From Bacteroidota bacterium (lineage in GTDB: Bacteria; Bacteroidota; Bacteroidia; Sphingobacteriales; Sphingobacteriaceae), in NCBI GenBank assembly GCA_013286985.1, contig JABDEQ010000045.1:1-21588 (forward strand): 21,588 nt of DNA, in the 5' to 3' direction. Under the pieces are notes generated by a model. The model ran no database searches. It was not told the DNA's origin and was given only the letters and a program-made list of their open reading frames with translations. A program made the translations under genes and the position numbers. This document shows positions 7,889 to 16,183 of this stretch, one piece after another (the first letter of the stretch is position 1; each line of letters starts with the position of its first letter).

Positions 7889-10735
7889 ATGAAAAAAAAC
7901 TTAATAAACGCCCTCGGATTGCTTGTGTTGAGCGTTCCATTTGCCGTTTTTGCTCAACAGCCCAGGCTGGTAGAAACGGTTAATAAAAAAGGTGATGAAC
8001 TGATAATACCCTATCAAAAATATGTTTTATCTAACGGGCTCACGGTTATACTAACAGAAGATCATTCGGACCCGATTGCGCATGTAGACGTAACGTACCA
8101 CGTAGGATCGGCCCGTGAGGAAATCGGTAAATCGGGTTTTGCGCATTTTTTTGAACACATGATGTTTGAAGGATCAGACCATGTTAAAAGTGGCGATCAT
8201 TTTAAAACGGTTAATTCAGTAGGCGGAACATTGAACGGTTCAACTACGCTCGACAGGACTAATTATTTTGAAACTGTACCGAGTAATCAACTGGAAAAAA
8301 TGCTTTGGCTGGAATCAGACAGGATGGGCTTTTTAATGGATGCAGTTACACAAAAGAAGTTTGAGATACAACGTTCAACAGTGAAAAATGAGCGTGGGCA
8401 AAATTACGATAACCGGCCTTATGGCCTGGTAGGCGAAGCGGCATCAAAAGCATTATATCCTTATGGTCACCCGTATTCATGGTTAACCATCGGTTATATT
8501 GAAGATTTGAATAAAGTTGATGTTAACGATTTGAAGCGGTTTTTTCTTCGTTGGTATGGCCCTAACAATGCTACATTAACCATTGGCGGTGATATCAATG
8601 CAGCGCAAACGCTGGCCTGGGTTGAAAAGTATTTTGGTTCGATACCACGAGGGCCTGAGGTTGCAAATGTTATATTACCAGCTCCCGTATTAACTGCCGA
8701 CAGATATGTATCATACACTGATAATTATGCAAAGCTGCCTTTGCTTTTTATTGATTATCCGGGTGTTAAAATGTATGGCAAGGATCAGGCTGCACTGGAC
8801 GCACTTTCGCTGATTATAGGACAAGGTAAAAATTCAATTTTTTATAAAAACTTTATAAAAAGCCGTAAAGCTGCCCAGGCGATGATGTATTCTACAAATT
8901 CTGAACTTGCCGGCGATATCGCTATCGAAGTAATGCCTTTTCCGGGTCAAAGCCTGGCAGATATGAAAAAACTGGTAGACGATTCTTTTAACGAGTTCGA
9001 AAAAAATGGAGTTACAGACGATGACCTTGCTCGTTTTAAAGGAAGTGCCGAGGCTGATTTTATTGATGCTTTAGCCAGCGTTTCAGGAAAAGTAAGTGAA
9101 CTGGCTGCCTCACAAACATTTACCGGTAACCCCAATCAAATTGGGCGCGAACTGGATGATATCCGCAAGGTTACCAAAGCTGATGTGATGCGCGTATACG
9201 AACAATACATTAAAGGCAAGGCAGCTGTAATGCTGAGCGTATTACCGCAGGGCAGCAATTTACAGCCTTTAGCCCCTGATAATTATCAGGTTGAACAAAA
9301 AAATTATAAAGCACCTGATTATGGTTACGATAAGCTAACTTATCATAAGGCAAAAGATAACTTTGACCGCAATATACAACCCCCAAACGGTCCCAATCCG
9401 GTTGTTAAAGTGCCGCCTTTTTGGACAACGAAGACAGCTAACGGCATTAAAATGATAGGAAATTACAACAATGAAATTCCATCTGTTGCTATATCGGTAA
9501 AAATTAAAGGCGGTGGCTTGCTGGCAGCCGTCGATCCATCAAAGGCAGGTCTACCGCTTATGGTAGGTCAAATGCTAAACGAGGAAACGCAAAAGCACAC
9601 AGCCGAGCAGATCAATTCGATGCTTGAGAAAATAGGTAGCAAAATATTTGTGTATACTTCTGCCGATGAAACCGTTTTCTATGTATCATCCCTTACCCAA
9701 AATCTGGATCAAACATTGTCCATTTTGCAGGAACGTTTGTTAAGTCCTCAATTTACCCAGGAAGCATTTGACCGTGTAAAAAAGCAGGACATGCAAACCT
9801 TGCAGATCGTTAAAACCCAGCCCCCTAATGTGGCGAACAGTGTATACAATAAAATACTATATGGTAAAGATAATATCCGTACTTATGGTCTGTCAGGCAA
9901 TGAGCAAACGCTCACTAATGTTACTTTAGCTGATGTACAAGCTTATTATAACAACTACTTTTCACCGCAACTTACATCAGTAGTAGTTGTGGGGGATGTT
10001 ACAGAAGCTGCCATTAAAAATAAGCTATCTTTCTTAAATGACTGGAAAGAAAAGAAAGTTGATGTTCCGGCGGCAGCATCAACAGGCACGGCAACTGATG
10101 GAACTAAAATTTATCTGGTAGATATTCCGCATGCAGCGCAATCAGAAATAAGGGTTGGGTATTTAACGGGCTTAAATTTTGATGCAACAGGAACTTATTA
10201 CCGTTTGGGTTTGGTAAACTATACGCTGGGCGGAAGCTTTGATAGTCATTTAAATATGGATTTGCGTGAGGATAAAGGGTGGACGTATGGTGCTAATTCT
10301 GGCTTTGCTTCCGGTAATTATGGTGGTAGTTTCACCGCATCGGCAGGGGTGCGTGCATCAGCAACTGATAGTGCTGTTGTTGAGTTTGTTAAAGATATTA
10401 AAGCCTACTCACAAAACGGAATTACACCAGCCGAACTGGCATTTACCAAAAGCTCGATAGGACAAAGCGATGCACGTAAATACGAAACGAACGATCAGAA
10501 AGCAGCCTTTTTGGGCCGAATGCAGCAATATGATCTGAATGCAGATTTTGTTGACGAGCAGAATAAAATATTGGCCGGTATAACTCAAAATGAGATCAAC
10601 GAACTGGCCAAAAAATATCTGGATGTAAGTCGTATGGCGATATTAGTTGTAGGCGACAAGGAAACTATTATGCCTGGCTTGCAGAAATTGGGATACCAGA
10701 TTGTTGAATTGGACGCCGATGGAAATACCAAATAA
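7889..10735 (+). CDS. Secreted M16 (pitrilysin/insulinase-type) zinc metallopeptidase, tandem domains
   Basis: This is a 948-aa two-half M16 peptidase, predicted periplasmic from its signal peptide (MKKNLINALGLLVLSVPFAVFA, cut before QQP). The N-terminal half holds the inverted zinc motif HFFEH at residues 86-90. H86 and H90 would bind zinc, E89 would act as base, and E168 in VKNERG, 78 residues after H90, is the third ligand, close to the pitrilysin spacing. Associated M16_C domains follow. The second half (from about residue 512) lacks HXXEH, as expected for the non-catalytic half, but keeps the R-x6-Y substrate-clamp pair (R793, Y800 in LREDKGWTY). M16 enzymes cut peptides or unfolded proteins small enough to enter their chamber. 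Its place after susCD and TlpA suggests that imported or periplasmic peptides are its substrates (inference). A strong bidirectional terminator lies about 70 bases downstream. Confidence 0.95.
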   Translation: MKKNLINALGLLVLSVPFAVFAQQPRLVETVNKKGDELIIPYQKYVLSNGLTVILTEDHSDPIAHVDVTYHVGSAREEIGKSGFAHFFEHMMFEGSDHVKSGDHFKTVNSVGGTLNGSTTLDRTNYFETVPSNQLEKMLWLESDRMGFLMDAVTQKKFEIQRSTVKNERGQNYDNRPYGLVGEAASKALYPYGHPYSWLTIGYIEDLNKVDVNDLKRFFLRWYGPNNATLTIGGDINAAQTLAWVEKYFGSIPRGPEVANVILPAPVLTADRYVSYTDNYAKLPLLFIDYPGVKMYGKDQAALDALSLIIGQGKNSIFYKNFIKSRKAAQAMMYSTNSELAGDIAIEVMPFPGQSLADMKKLVDDSFNEFEKNGVTDDDLARFKGSAEADFIDALASVSGKVSELAASQTFTGNPNQIGRELDDIRKVTKADVMRVYEQYIKGKAAVMLSVLPQGSNLQPLAPDNYQVEQKNYKAPDYGYDKLTYHKAKDNFDRNIQPPNGPNPVVKVPPFWTTKTANGIKMIGNYNNEIPSVAISVKIKGGGLLAAVDPSKAGLPLMVGQMLNEETQKHTAEQINSMLEKIGSKIFVYTSADETVFYVSSLTQNLDQTLSILQERLLSPQFTQEAFDRVKKQDMQTLQIVKTQPPNVANSVYNKILYGKDNIRTYGLSGNEQTLTNVTLADVQAYYNNYFSPQLTSVVVVGDVTEAAIKNKLSFLNDWKEKKVDVPAAASTGTATDGTKIYLVDIPHAAQSEIRVGYLTGLNFDATGTYYRLGLVNYTLGGSFDSHLNMDLREDKGWTYGANSGFASGNYGGSFTASAGVRASATDSAVVEFVKDIKAYSQNGITPAELAFTKSSIGQSDARKYETNDQKAAFLGRMQQYDLNADFVDEQNKILAGITQNEINELAKKYLDVSRMAILVVGDKETIMPGLQKLGYQIVELDADGNTK

Positions 10736-10804
10736 TTACTATACGCTAAATCAGGTCTTTGGGCTATTCCTCTTTGCCTCGAAATGAAATGTGAAGTTTA
10801 GCTT

Positions 10805-10850
10805 AAAACAAAAAACCATCTTTAATATATTAAAGATGGTTTTTTGTTTT
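10805..10850. terminator. Bidirectional intrinsic terminator between convergent operons
   Basis: This is a perfect 20-bp inverted repeat: 10805-10824 (AAAACAAAAAACCATCTTTA) pairs with 10831-10850. The 6-base centre ATATAT is self-complementary, so the whole 46-base element is a palindrome. Each strand ends in a T-rich run (TTTTTTGTTTT), with a modest CCATC/GATGG core. It lies about 70 bases after the M16 stop codon and 100 bases beyond the GH2 stop codon, so it can end transcripts from both sides. Confidence 0.88.
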
Positions 10851-10906
10851 GACGAGGCGATTACCCGCAGGATTGTAGTTTTTTAAGATTTCAGCCATTG
10901 ATAATA

Positions 10907-10947
10907 TAAAGTCCACCAAATTATGGCAATTAATTTGGTGGACTTTA
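10907..10947 (-). terminator. Intrinsic terminator hairpin directly after the GH2 gene
   Basis: This is a perfect 17-bp inverted repeat: 10907-10923 pairs with 10931-10947, with a 7-base loop (TGGCAAT) and a GTCCACC/GGTGGAC core. On the minus strand it begins three bases after the GH2 TAG stop and ends in TTTA, then AT-rich sequence. It is best read as the first terminator of the sugar operon, with the 10805-10850 palindrome as a backup. Its T tract is short, so it could instead protect the 3' end of the mRNA. Confidence 0.7.
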
Positions 10948-10949
10948 AT

Positions 10950-13913
10950 CTATTTAGATATTGAATTATTGTAAGGTTCAGCAATTAGCCTGAAACTATC
11001 GTTTTTCAATAAGCCATTAGCAAATTCTATACTAACAGTTTTGGTTTCACCCGGCAATAGCGAGAAGTAATTATCATTCATGATGGCCGGCAAAATTTGC
11101 TCTCCGGTTGATGCCTTTATGGGTTGTACCCGTACGCCGAACGCAACTGCTTTTGATGAAGCTAGGTTCGTAATTTCGGCATTGATCTGGTATTTACCAT
11201 CCTGCTCAACGGTTTTATAAGTGACTTTTAAATTCACTTTTGGTAATGTGTTTAGTGCACTATAATCTTTACGTTTGTTGCCTCTCCAGTAAAAATTATC
11301 GGAGATTAGTTTACCTTCTTTATCGGTCAGTCTTAATTTAATAAAATGTACTGCTGATAAACCCGGGCTGGCAACATCACCTTTATACACCTCAAAATTA
11401 TATAATGAATAGCCCCAGTAGGTGGCACGCGCTATGCCCAGCATGCGCACATACCTGGCCGTTACTTCAGGGAACAGGATTGTTTGGGTTCCTTGCCTGC
11501 CTTCGTCTGTAGTGTAAACATCGTGCCAATGAATTGCATCAGTTGATACCTGGATTTTAAACGATTGGGCATATGCATCCTGCCAGTTAAGTCCCACGCC
11601 ATTCACCACTTCATCTTTGCCCAGGTCTACGTAGATCCATTCGTTGTCATTATGTCCACTGGCCCAGCGCGTGCCCTCATTCCCATCATTAACAAGGTTT
11701 GCCGGCTGGCCGTTTTCAGATGATGAGGCGTATACTTGTTTATTTAGGGCGAGATTAATTTTATCAGGACTAAATTTAAGCGTAAAAACATTCGCAGCAC
11801 TATTTGCCGGCGCGTTAGCAATAGCTGTTTCGCTATATTCCTTAACCAGCTGACCGTCGAGATTATACACATCCGCTTTTGCGGTAAGCCCTTCGACAGA
11901 AGTACCAGTAGTGTTGATGATTTTTATGGCATTGCTGACCGGGTTCCATTGAATGTGTAAAGGTTCACAAGCTTTTTTGGCTCCCCAGAATGCACCGGTT
12001 AAATCATAATAATAATCATAGGTTTGCCATACCATTGACGGGTAAGCCGATTGGCTCATCCAGGTCATCAATCCCGATGCATCTTCGCCCATTGCGTCCT
12101 GCCATCCTTCAAACATGGCCTTATTGGTTTCAATGTTTACAAACTGCGCCTTACGGCAATAGTCTTCAATACCAGTAGCCTTGCCATAAGAATTCACACT
12201 TTCATCATATTGATCAGGTCCGGCATTAAATGCTAAAGGCCCAAAAAAGTGTTGGTTCCACATTTCATTTCGGGGCCACCATTTATCCTCAGGCATAAAT
12301 TTTTTAAAGCTTTCGAAATTGGTGAAAACGGCTGTACCTAACTCAGTACGCAGCCCCCAACCTTTGTTGCCCCCCAAACCCGTTGGGTAAGCGGTAAAAT
12401 AGTAGCGTGGATCTTTACTTGCCCATGGGCCACTGCCTGTCAGATTTTCGGCGTGTGAATTAGGCTGATAATAACGTTCATTGCCATCAAACGTAGCAAT
12501 GTCTGCTTTTAACCAGTCGCTTAAAGGTGGCTCCGGCCAACCCTCATTATCTGCACACCATACCGCTATGGCAGGGTGATTCCTGAACCGCCTGATCTTT
12601 TCGACAGCATTAGCATTAAAGACATTGATATCGGCAGGTAGGTTAGGGTTCGCATTCAGCCAGAAATCATCCCATATCATGATACCATATTTATCACAGG
12701 CATCATAAAACTCTTCATCAGTGGTTGATCCGATCCAATTACGAATCATATTAAAATTCATTTCTTTATGCAGCCTTACCTTGGTATCATATTCTGTACC
12801 GTGGCAACGCAGCATATACTCAGACATGCCCCAGTCACCGCCTTTTATAAAAACTTTAACACCATTGATTGTCAAATGCAAAACGTGTCCAAGGGTATCA
12901 TAACTGTATCGCTTTATGCCAAACTTTATATTTTGAACATCGGAAACTTCGTTACCAACAACAAGGCTAAGCTTACAATTATAAAGATTAGGGTCGCCGT
13001 AACCATTGGGCCACCAAAGTTTAGGACTGTTGATCATCAATTGCGAAAAGTCTCTTTTATCTAATTTAACCGTAGTTTGGCCATTAGCATCAACACGAAC
13101 CTGCTGAGAAAACTCAATGTTACCCGGTGTGATCAAGCCTTTAAGGGTGGCAATTTGCTGGCGCGAGGAATTGTTTTTAAGCTCCATTGCAATAGACAGG
13201 TCCGCTTTTGCATTGGTTGGCAGGCTTGCCCTGATCCAGGGATCTTGCAGGGTTACATCGCCGGTATTGCTCAGATATACCTTATCGGTAATCCCGGAAT
13301 TAAGGCCGGGCACATAAGGCATCCAGTCCCATCCGGCGCTGGATACATAATTAGGGCTCCCTACATTCGCCAATGGTTGTTTTGGTATGTAGACTAATAC
13401 GGCCAGAACATTTTCTGCATCTTTTTTTATGAGCTGACTAATATTAAATTGTCCGCGCTGCATAAAGCCATCAAGGCTACCGAGCAGTGTTCCATTTAAA
13501 TAAATATCCGCTTTACGGTTAATGCCCTTGAAGTTTAGCCAGATATTCTTTTTTGAATAGCCAGCCGGTATTTTAAATTCGGTGCGATACCAGAAATTCC
13601 GGTCATATTTAGCTTTATCCACTTTGTAGATGTTGTCACCAAAGTTGGGGTCTTTTTCCAAACCCGCAGCGACATAAGAGGAAAAGACTGTTCCCGGTAC
13701 AATAGCTGTAACCCAGTTTTCTGTACTAAATCCACCGGAGCCAATTTTATCTACAACAAGATTAACGTCTGCCTCTGGTTTTATTTTCCATATCTGGGTA
13801 GGCGAATTATTTAAATAAACTACATCAGTCTGCGCCATAGCCGGGCATGCAAATGCTGAACTTATGATTAAAAGGGGAACAGTTTTGAGAAAGGATATAA
13901 ATTTTTGGTGCAT
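10950..13913 (-). CDS. GH2 exo-glycosidase (beta-mannosidase / exo-beta-glucosaminidase type) with nested F5/8C (CBM32-like) domain
   Basis: This is a predicted periplasmic GH2 hydrolase (987 aa from ATG 13913). I chose that start because it gives a clean signal peptide, MHQKFISFLKTVPLLIISSA through AMA-Q. An in-frame ATG at 13985 overlaps the GH36 stop but would add 24 residues ahead of it. An N-terminal sugar-binding jelly roll lies at about 51-216, an Ig domain at 226-331 and the TIM barrel from about 336. The acid/base is E457 in WCADNEGWPEPPL and the probable nucleophile is E524 in LRTELGTA; their 67-residue spacing fits GH2. The C-terminal Ig-like domain is split: VFTLKF (about 709) and LSAVHFIKLRL (about 852) flank an F5/8C discoidin domain at about 720-845. 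The NE context resembles CsxA-like glucosaminidases and beta-mannosidases, not LacZ. Beside GH36, beta-mannosidase action on galactomannan-type oligosaccharides is plausible but unproven. Confidence 0.88.
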   Translation of the reverse strand: MHQKFISFLKTVPLLIISSAFACPAMAQTDVVYLNNSPTQIWKIKPEADVNLVVDKIGSGGFSTENWVTAIVPGTVFSSYVAAGLEKDPNFGDNIYKVDKAKYDRNFWYRTEFKIPAGYSKKNIWLNFKGINRKADIYLNGTLLGSLDGFMQRGQFNISQLIKKDAENVLAVLVYIPKQPLANVGSPNYVSSAGWDWMPYVPGLNSGITDKVYLSNTGDVTLQDPWIRASLPTNAKADLSIAMELKNNSSRQQIATLKGLITPGNIEFSQQVRVDANGQTTVKLDKRDFSQLMINSPKLWWPNGYGDPNLYNCKLSLVVGNEVSDVQNIKFGIKRYSYDTLGHVLHLTINGVKVFIKGGDWGMSEYMLRCHGTEYDTKVRLHKEMNFNMIRNWIGSTTDEEFYDACDKYGIMIWDDFWLNANPNLPADINVFNANAVEKIRRFRNHPAIAVWCADNEGWPEPPLSDWLKADIATFDGNERYYQPNSHAENLTGSGPWASKDPRYYFTAYPTGLGGNKGWGLRTELGTAVFTNFESFKKFMPEDKWWPRNEMWNQHFFGPLAFNAGPDQYDESVNSYGKATGIEDYCRKAQFVNIETNKAMFEGWQDAMGEDASGLMTWMSQSAYPSMVWQTYDYYYDLTGAFWGAKKACEPLHIQWNPVSNAIKIINTTGTSVEGLTAKADVYNLDGQLVKEYSETAIANAPANSAANVFTLKFSPDKINLALNKQVYASSSENGQPANLVNDGNEGTRWASGHNDNEWIYVDLGKDEVVNGVGLNWQDAYAQSFKIQVSTDAIHWHDVYTTDEGRQGTQTILFPEVTARYVRMLGIARATYWGYSLYNFEVYKGDVASPGLSAVHFIKLRLTDKEGKLISDNFYWRGNKRKDYSALNTLPKVNLKVTYKTVEQDGKYQINAEITNLASSKAVAFGVRVQPIKASTGEQILPAIMNDNYFSLLPGETKTVSIEFANGLLKNDSFRLIAEPYNNSISK

Positions 13914-13981
13914 ATACAATTTGAAATAGACAGATAAATTAAAAGTGGCATTATATAGCCGCATGATTAAAACGTATGGTA

Positions 13982-16183
13982 TCATTTTACTTCGTTTAGC
14001 TGAACAACTACACTTGTTCTATCGCTGTTTACTACAGGGTTAAATCCAATCTTCATTAAAAAATCGCCGGAATAAATTTTTGTATTTTCAGATGCTTGTG
14101 TTGTGCCCGGATATAAGTTGATCTCTTTGAGCTGGTAGCGTTTTTGTGGGTCTAATCCTTTTAAAAGAAGGGGCAATTTACTTCCGGCACCATATCTGTA
14201 ATTCACCAGGTAATTAAACACGACCGCAGATGATTTGGCAGCGTCTACATACATCATAGAGGCGACATTATCTTTTCGGGGATCGGATAGGCGATACTGA
14301 TCGCCCTGGAAAATAACCGGTTTGAGGGTGTCATAAAGTTTAACAGCATCCTGGCAAAAGAGCAGGTCATTTTCGCTTAGTTTGTTCACTACAATATCAA
14401 AGCCCATTCTGCCCATCATGGCTACATCAACACGGAATTTTAAGGGCTCTTTCCCCCAGTCTGTCACATGGTTGGCACTGGCGATAGCGGGGTAGAAATA
14501 GGAGTATTCCCATTGCATAAATATCCGCTCCAATGGGTCTGTATTATCACTTGGCCAATATTCTGTGAAATACTTCAATGCGCCATAGTCAACCCGGCCG
14601 CCACCACCAGAACATAGCATCATGGGTACTGCGGGGTATTTTGCACGAATCCTTTCTAATACTTTATACAGCCCATTTACATAATCTACATAAAATTGTG
14701 ATTGATCCTTTTTTAGGTAAGATGAATAGGCATTATAGATCACCGCATTGCAATCCCATTTGATAAACGCCAGACCGGGGCTTTTGATAAATAAAGAATC
14801 TACGATTTTATAAACAAAATCTTGTACAGCAGGATTAGCCAGGTCGAGCACAAGCTGGTTCCTGAAATAATATTCATCCCGTTTCGGTTGTTTTACCACC
14901 CAATCAGGATGCTTAAAATAAAGCTCGCTCTTTGGGCTCACCATTTCAGGCTCAATCCAGACACCGAATTTTACCCCATCGTTCTTTGCCTCTTTTACCA
15001 GTGAAGCGATTCCGTTTGGTAGCTTTTTACGATTCTCCTGCCAGTCGCCAAGGCCCGCATGGTCATCATTACGGGGGTACTTATTGCCAAACCAGCCGTC
15101 ATCCAATAAGAAAAGGTCAACGCCAAGCTTTTTGGTGTCTTTTAAGAGCCCGCTTAGCTTATCTTCATTAAAATCGAAATAGGTTGATTCCCAGTTATTC
15201 AATAAGGTGTATCTTGATCCTTTACCGTCTGGTATTTTATAATCACGGGCCCAGCGCTGTAATTTTCTGCTGGCATCACCCTTACCCTTATCCGAAAAGG
15301 TATATAGAAACGCAGGTGTTATAAAATCTTCCCCCGGTTTGAGTTCATAGGGCGATGCATAATTATTAATACCTGCAATGATCCTTAAGTTATCCTGGGG
15401 ATCAACCTCAAGGTCTATCTTAAAATTACCGCTCCATTCCAACGAACCATATAAAACGCTTCCTTCGTCTTCTGTTGCCGGCTTATCTAGGGATATCATA
15501 AAAGAGGAAGGCTCAAATAAGTTGGCCCGGGTGCCCAGCTTTGAATCAATGGTTTTTATACCATGCGTTAATTCACTTTCTTCCGGCTGCATTTCTTTGA
15601 CCCAGTCGCCATGATATTGCCTTAACCAATAGCTTCCCGCTCTTAGATACAGGTTAGCAGATGCATATTTGTCCAAAATGACATTGCCTTTTTCCTGGTG
15701 ATGAATAACACTCCATTGCTCTATTACATCCTCCTGATAATATAATTTGTAATATAAGGTGACTTCGAAAGAGTAAACCGGATCTTTTAGTTTTATGCTT
15801 AACAGGGAAATATCATCACTGACTTTTGTGAATTGATGGCTGATGTACCTTAAGTCAAGTGATTTATTGCCATCATTGTGGGTTACTGAAATTGCAGGCT
15901 CCGCCAGGTTTCTTGATCCGGAGGGCGTATAGGCTGAAGCAAGTAAGCCCGTGTAATCTGCCGGATTTTTGTATAGATCAGCAGCCTTTTCATATTCGTT
16001 AACGTTTGCCAGCTTTTTTCCAAAATAAACCGTGTTCAGCTCGCCAGCTTTATCAGATTGGAGTAAAAGGGCATTATGAGCAGTTTCTACCGGGATAATT
16101 ACCTGGGCAGATACAAGACTATCGACCGAGCCAATCAGGCAAATAACAGTAAGTGCTGACTTTATAATTTTAGATGCTTTCAT
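13982..16183 (-). CDS. GH36 alpha-galactosidase, secreted
   Basis: This is a retaining alpha-galactosidase (733 aa) that removes terminal alpha-linked galactose from oligosaccharides such as raffinose-type sugars or galactomannan fragments. A Sec signal peptide (MKASKIIKSALTVICLIGSV through VSA-Q) predicts a periplasmic location. An N-terminal beta-supersandwich (about 28-310) precedes the TIM barrel. The barrel has NNWESTYFD, LFLLDDGWFG (about 358-366) and FGVWIEPEMVSP. The nucleophile is D477 in FIKWDCN, and the acid/base is D546 in WPSDNTDPLERI. CSGGGGR at 524-530 is the conserved sugar-site loop. These positions lie close to those of well-studied GH36 enzymes (D478/D548 in AgaA). A C-terminal beta domain follows. 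The ATG overlaps the upstream DUF5107 stop codon by four bases, indicating translational coupling. No catalytic residue is missing. Confidence 0.95.
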   Translation of the reverse strand: MKASKIIKSALTVICLIGSVDSLVSAQVIIPVETAHNALLLQSDKAGELNTVYFGKKLANVNEYEKAADLYKNPADYTGLLASAYTPSGSRNLAEPAISVTHNDGNKSLDLRYISHQFTKVSDDISLLSIKLKDPVYSFEVTLYYKLYYQEDVIEQWSVIHHQEKGNVILDKYASANLYLRAGSYWLRQYHGDWVKEMQPEESELTHGIKTIDSKLGTRANLFEPSSFMISLDKPATEDEGSVLYGSLEWSGNFKIDLEVDPQDNLRIIAGINNYASPYELKPGEDFITPAFLYTFSDKGKGDASRKLQRWARDYKIPDGKGSRYTLLNNWESTYFDFNEDKLSGLLKDTKKLGVDLFLLDDGWFGNKYPRNDDHAGLGDWQENRKKLPNGIASLVKEAKNDGVKFGVWIEPEMVSPKSELYFKHPDWVVKQPKRDEYYFRNQLVLDLANPAVQDFVYKIVDSLFIKSPGLAFIKWDCNAVIYNAYSSYLKKDQSQFYVDYVNGLYKVLERIRAKYPAVPMMLCSGGGGRVDYGALKYFTEYWPSDNTDPLERIFMQWEYSYFYPAIASANHVTDWGKEPLKFRVDVAMMGRMGFDIVVNKLSENDLLFCQDAVKLYDTLKPVIFQGDQYRLSDPRKDNVASMMYVDAAKSSAVVFNYLVNYRYGAGSKLPLLLKGLDPQKRYQLKEINLYPGTTQASENTKIYSGDFLMKIGFNPVVNSDRTSVVVQLNEVK
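16180..16183 (-). promoter_or_regulatory. ATGA stop-start overlap coupling DUF5107 and GH36 genes
   Basis: On the minus strand the TGA stop of the DUF5107-TPR gene (16182-16180) overlaps the ATG of the GH36 gene (16183-16181). This four-base arrangement normally allows re-initiation by the terminating ribosome. It shows that the cytoplasmic DUF5107 protein and the exported alpha-galactosidase are made from one message. Confidence 0.8.

Noticed and set aside
13914..13981. TATATAAT-like box upstream of the GH2 start as a promoter
   Set aside because: It does not match the Bacteroidota TTTG / TAnnTTTG pattern with proper spacing, and AT-rich spacers give such boxes by chance.
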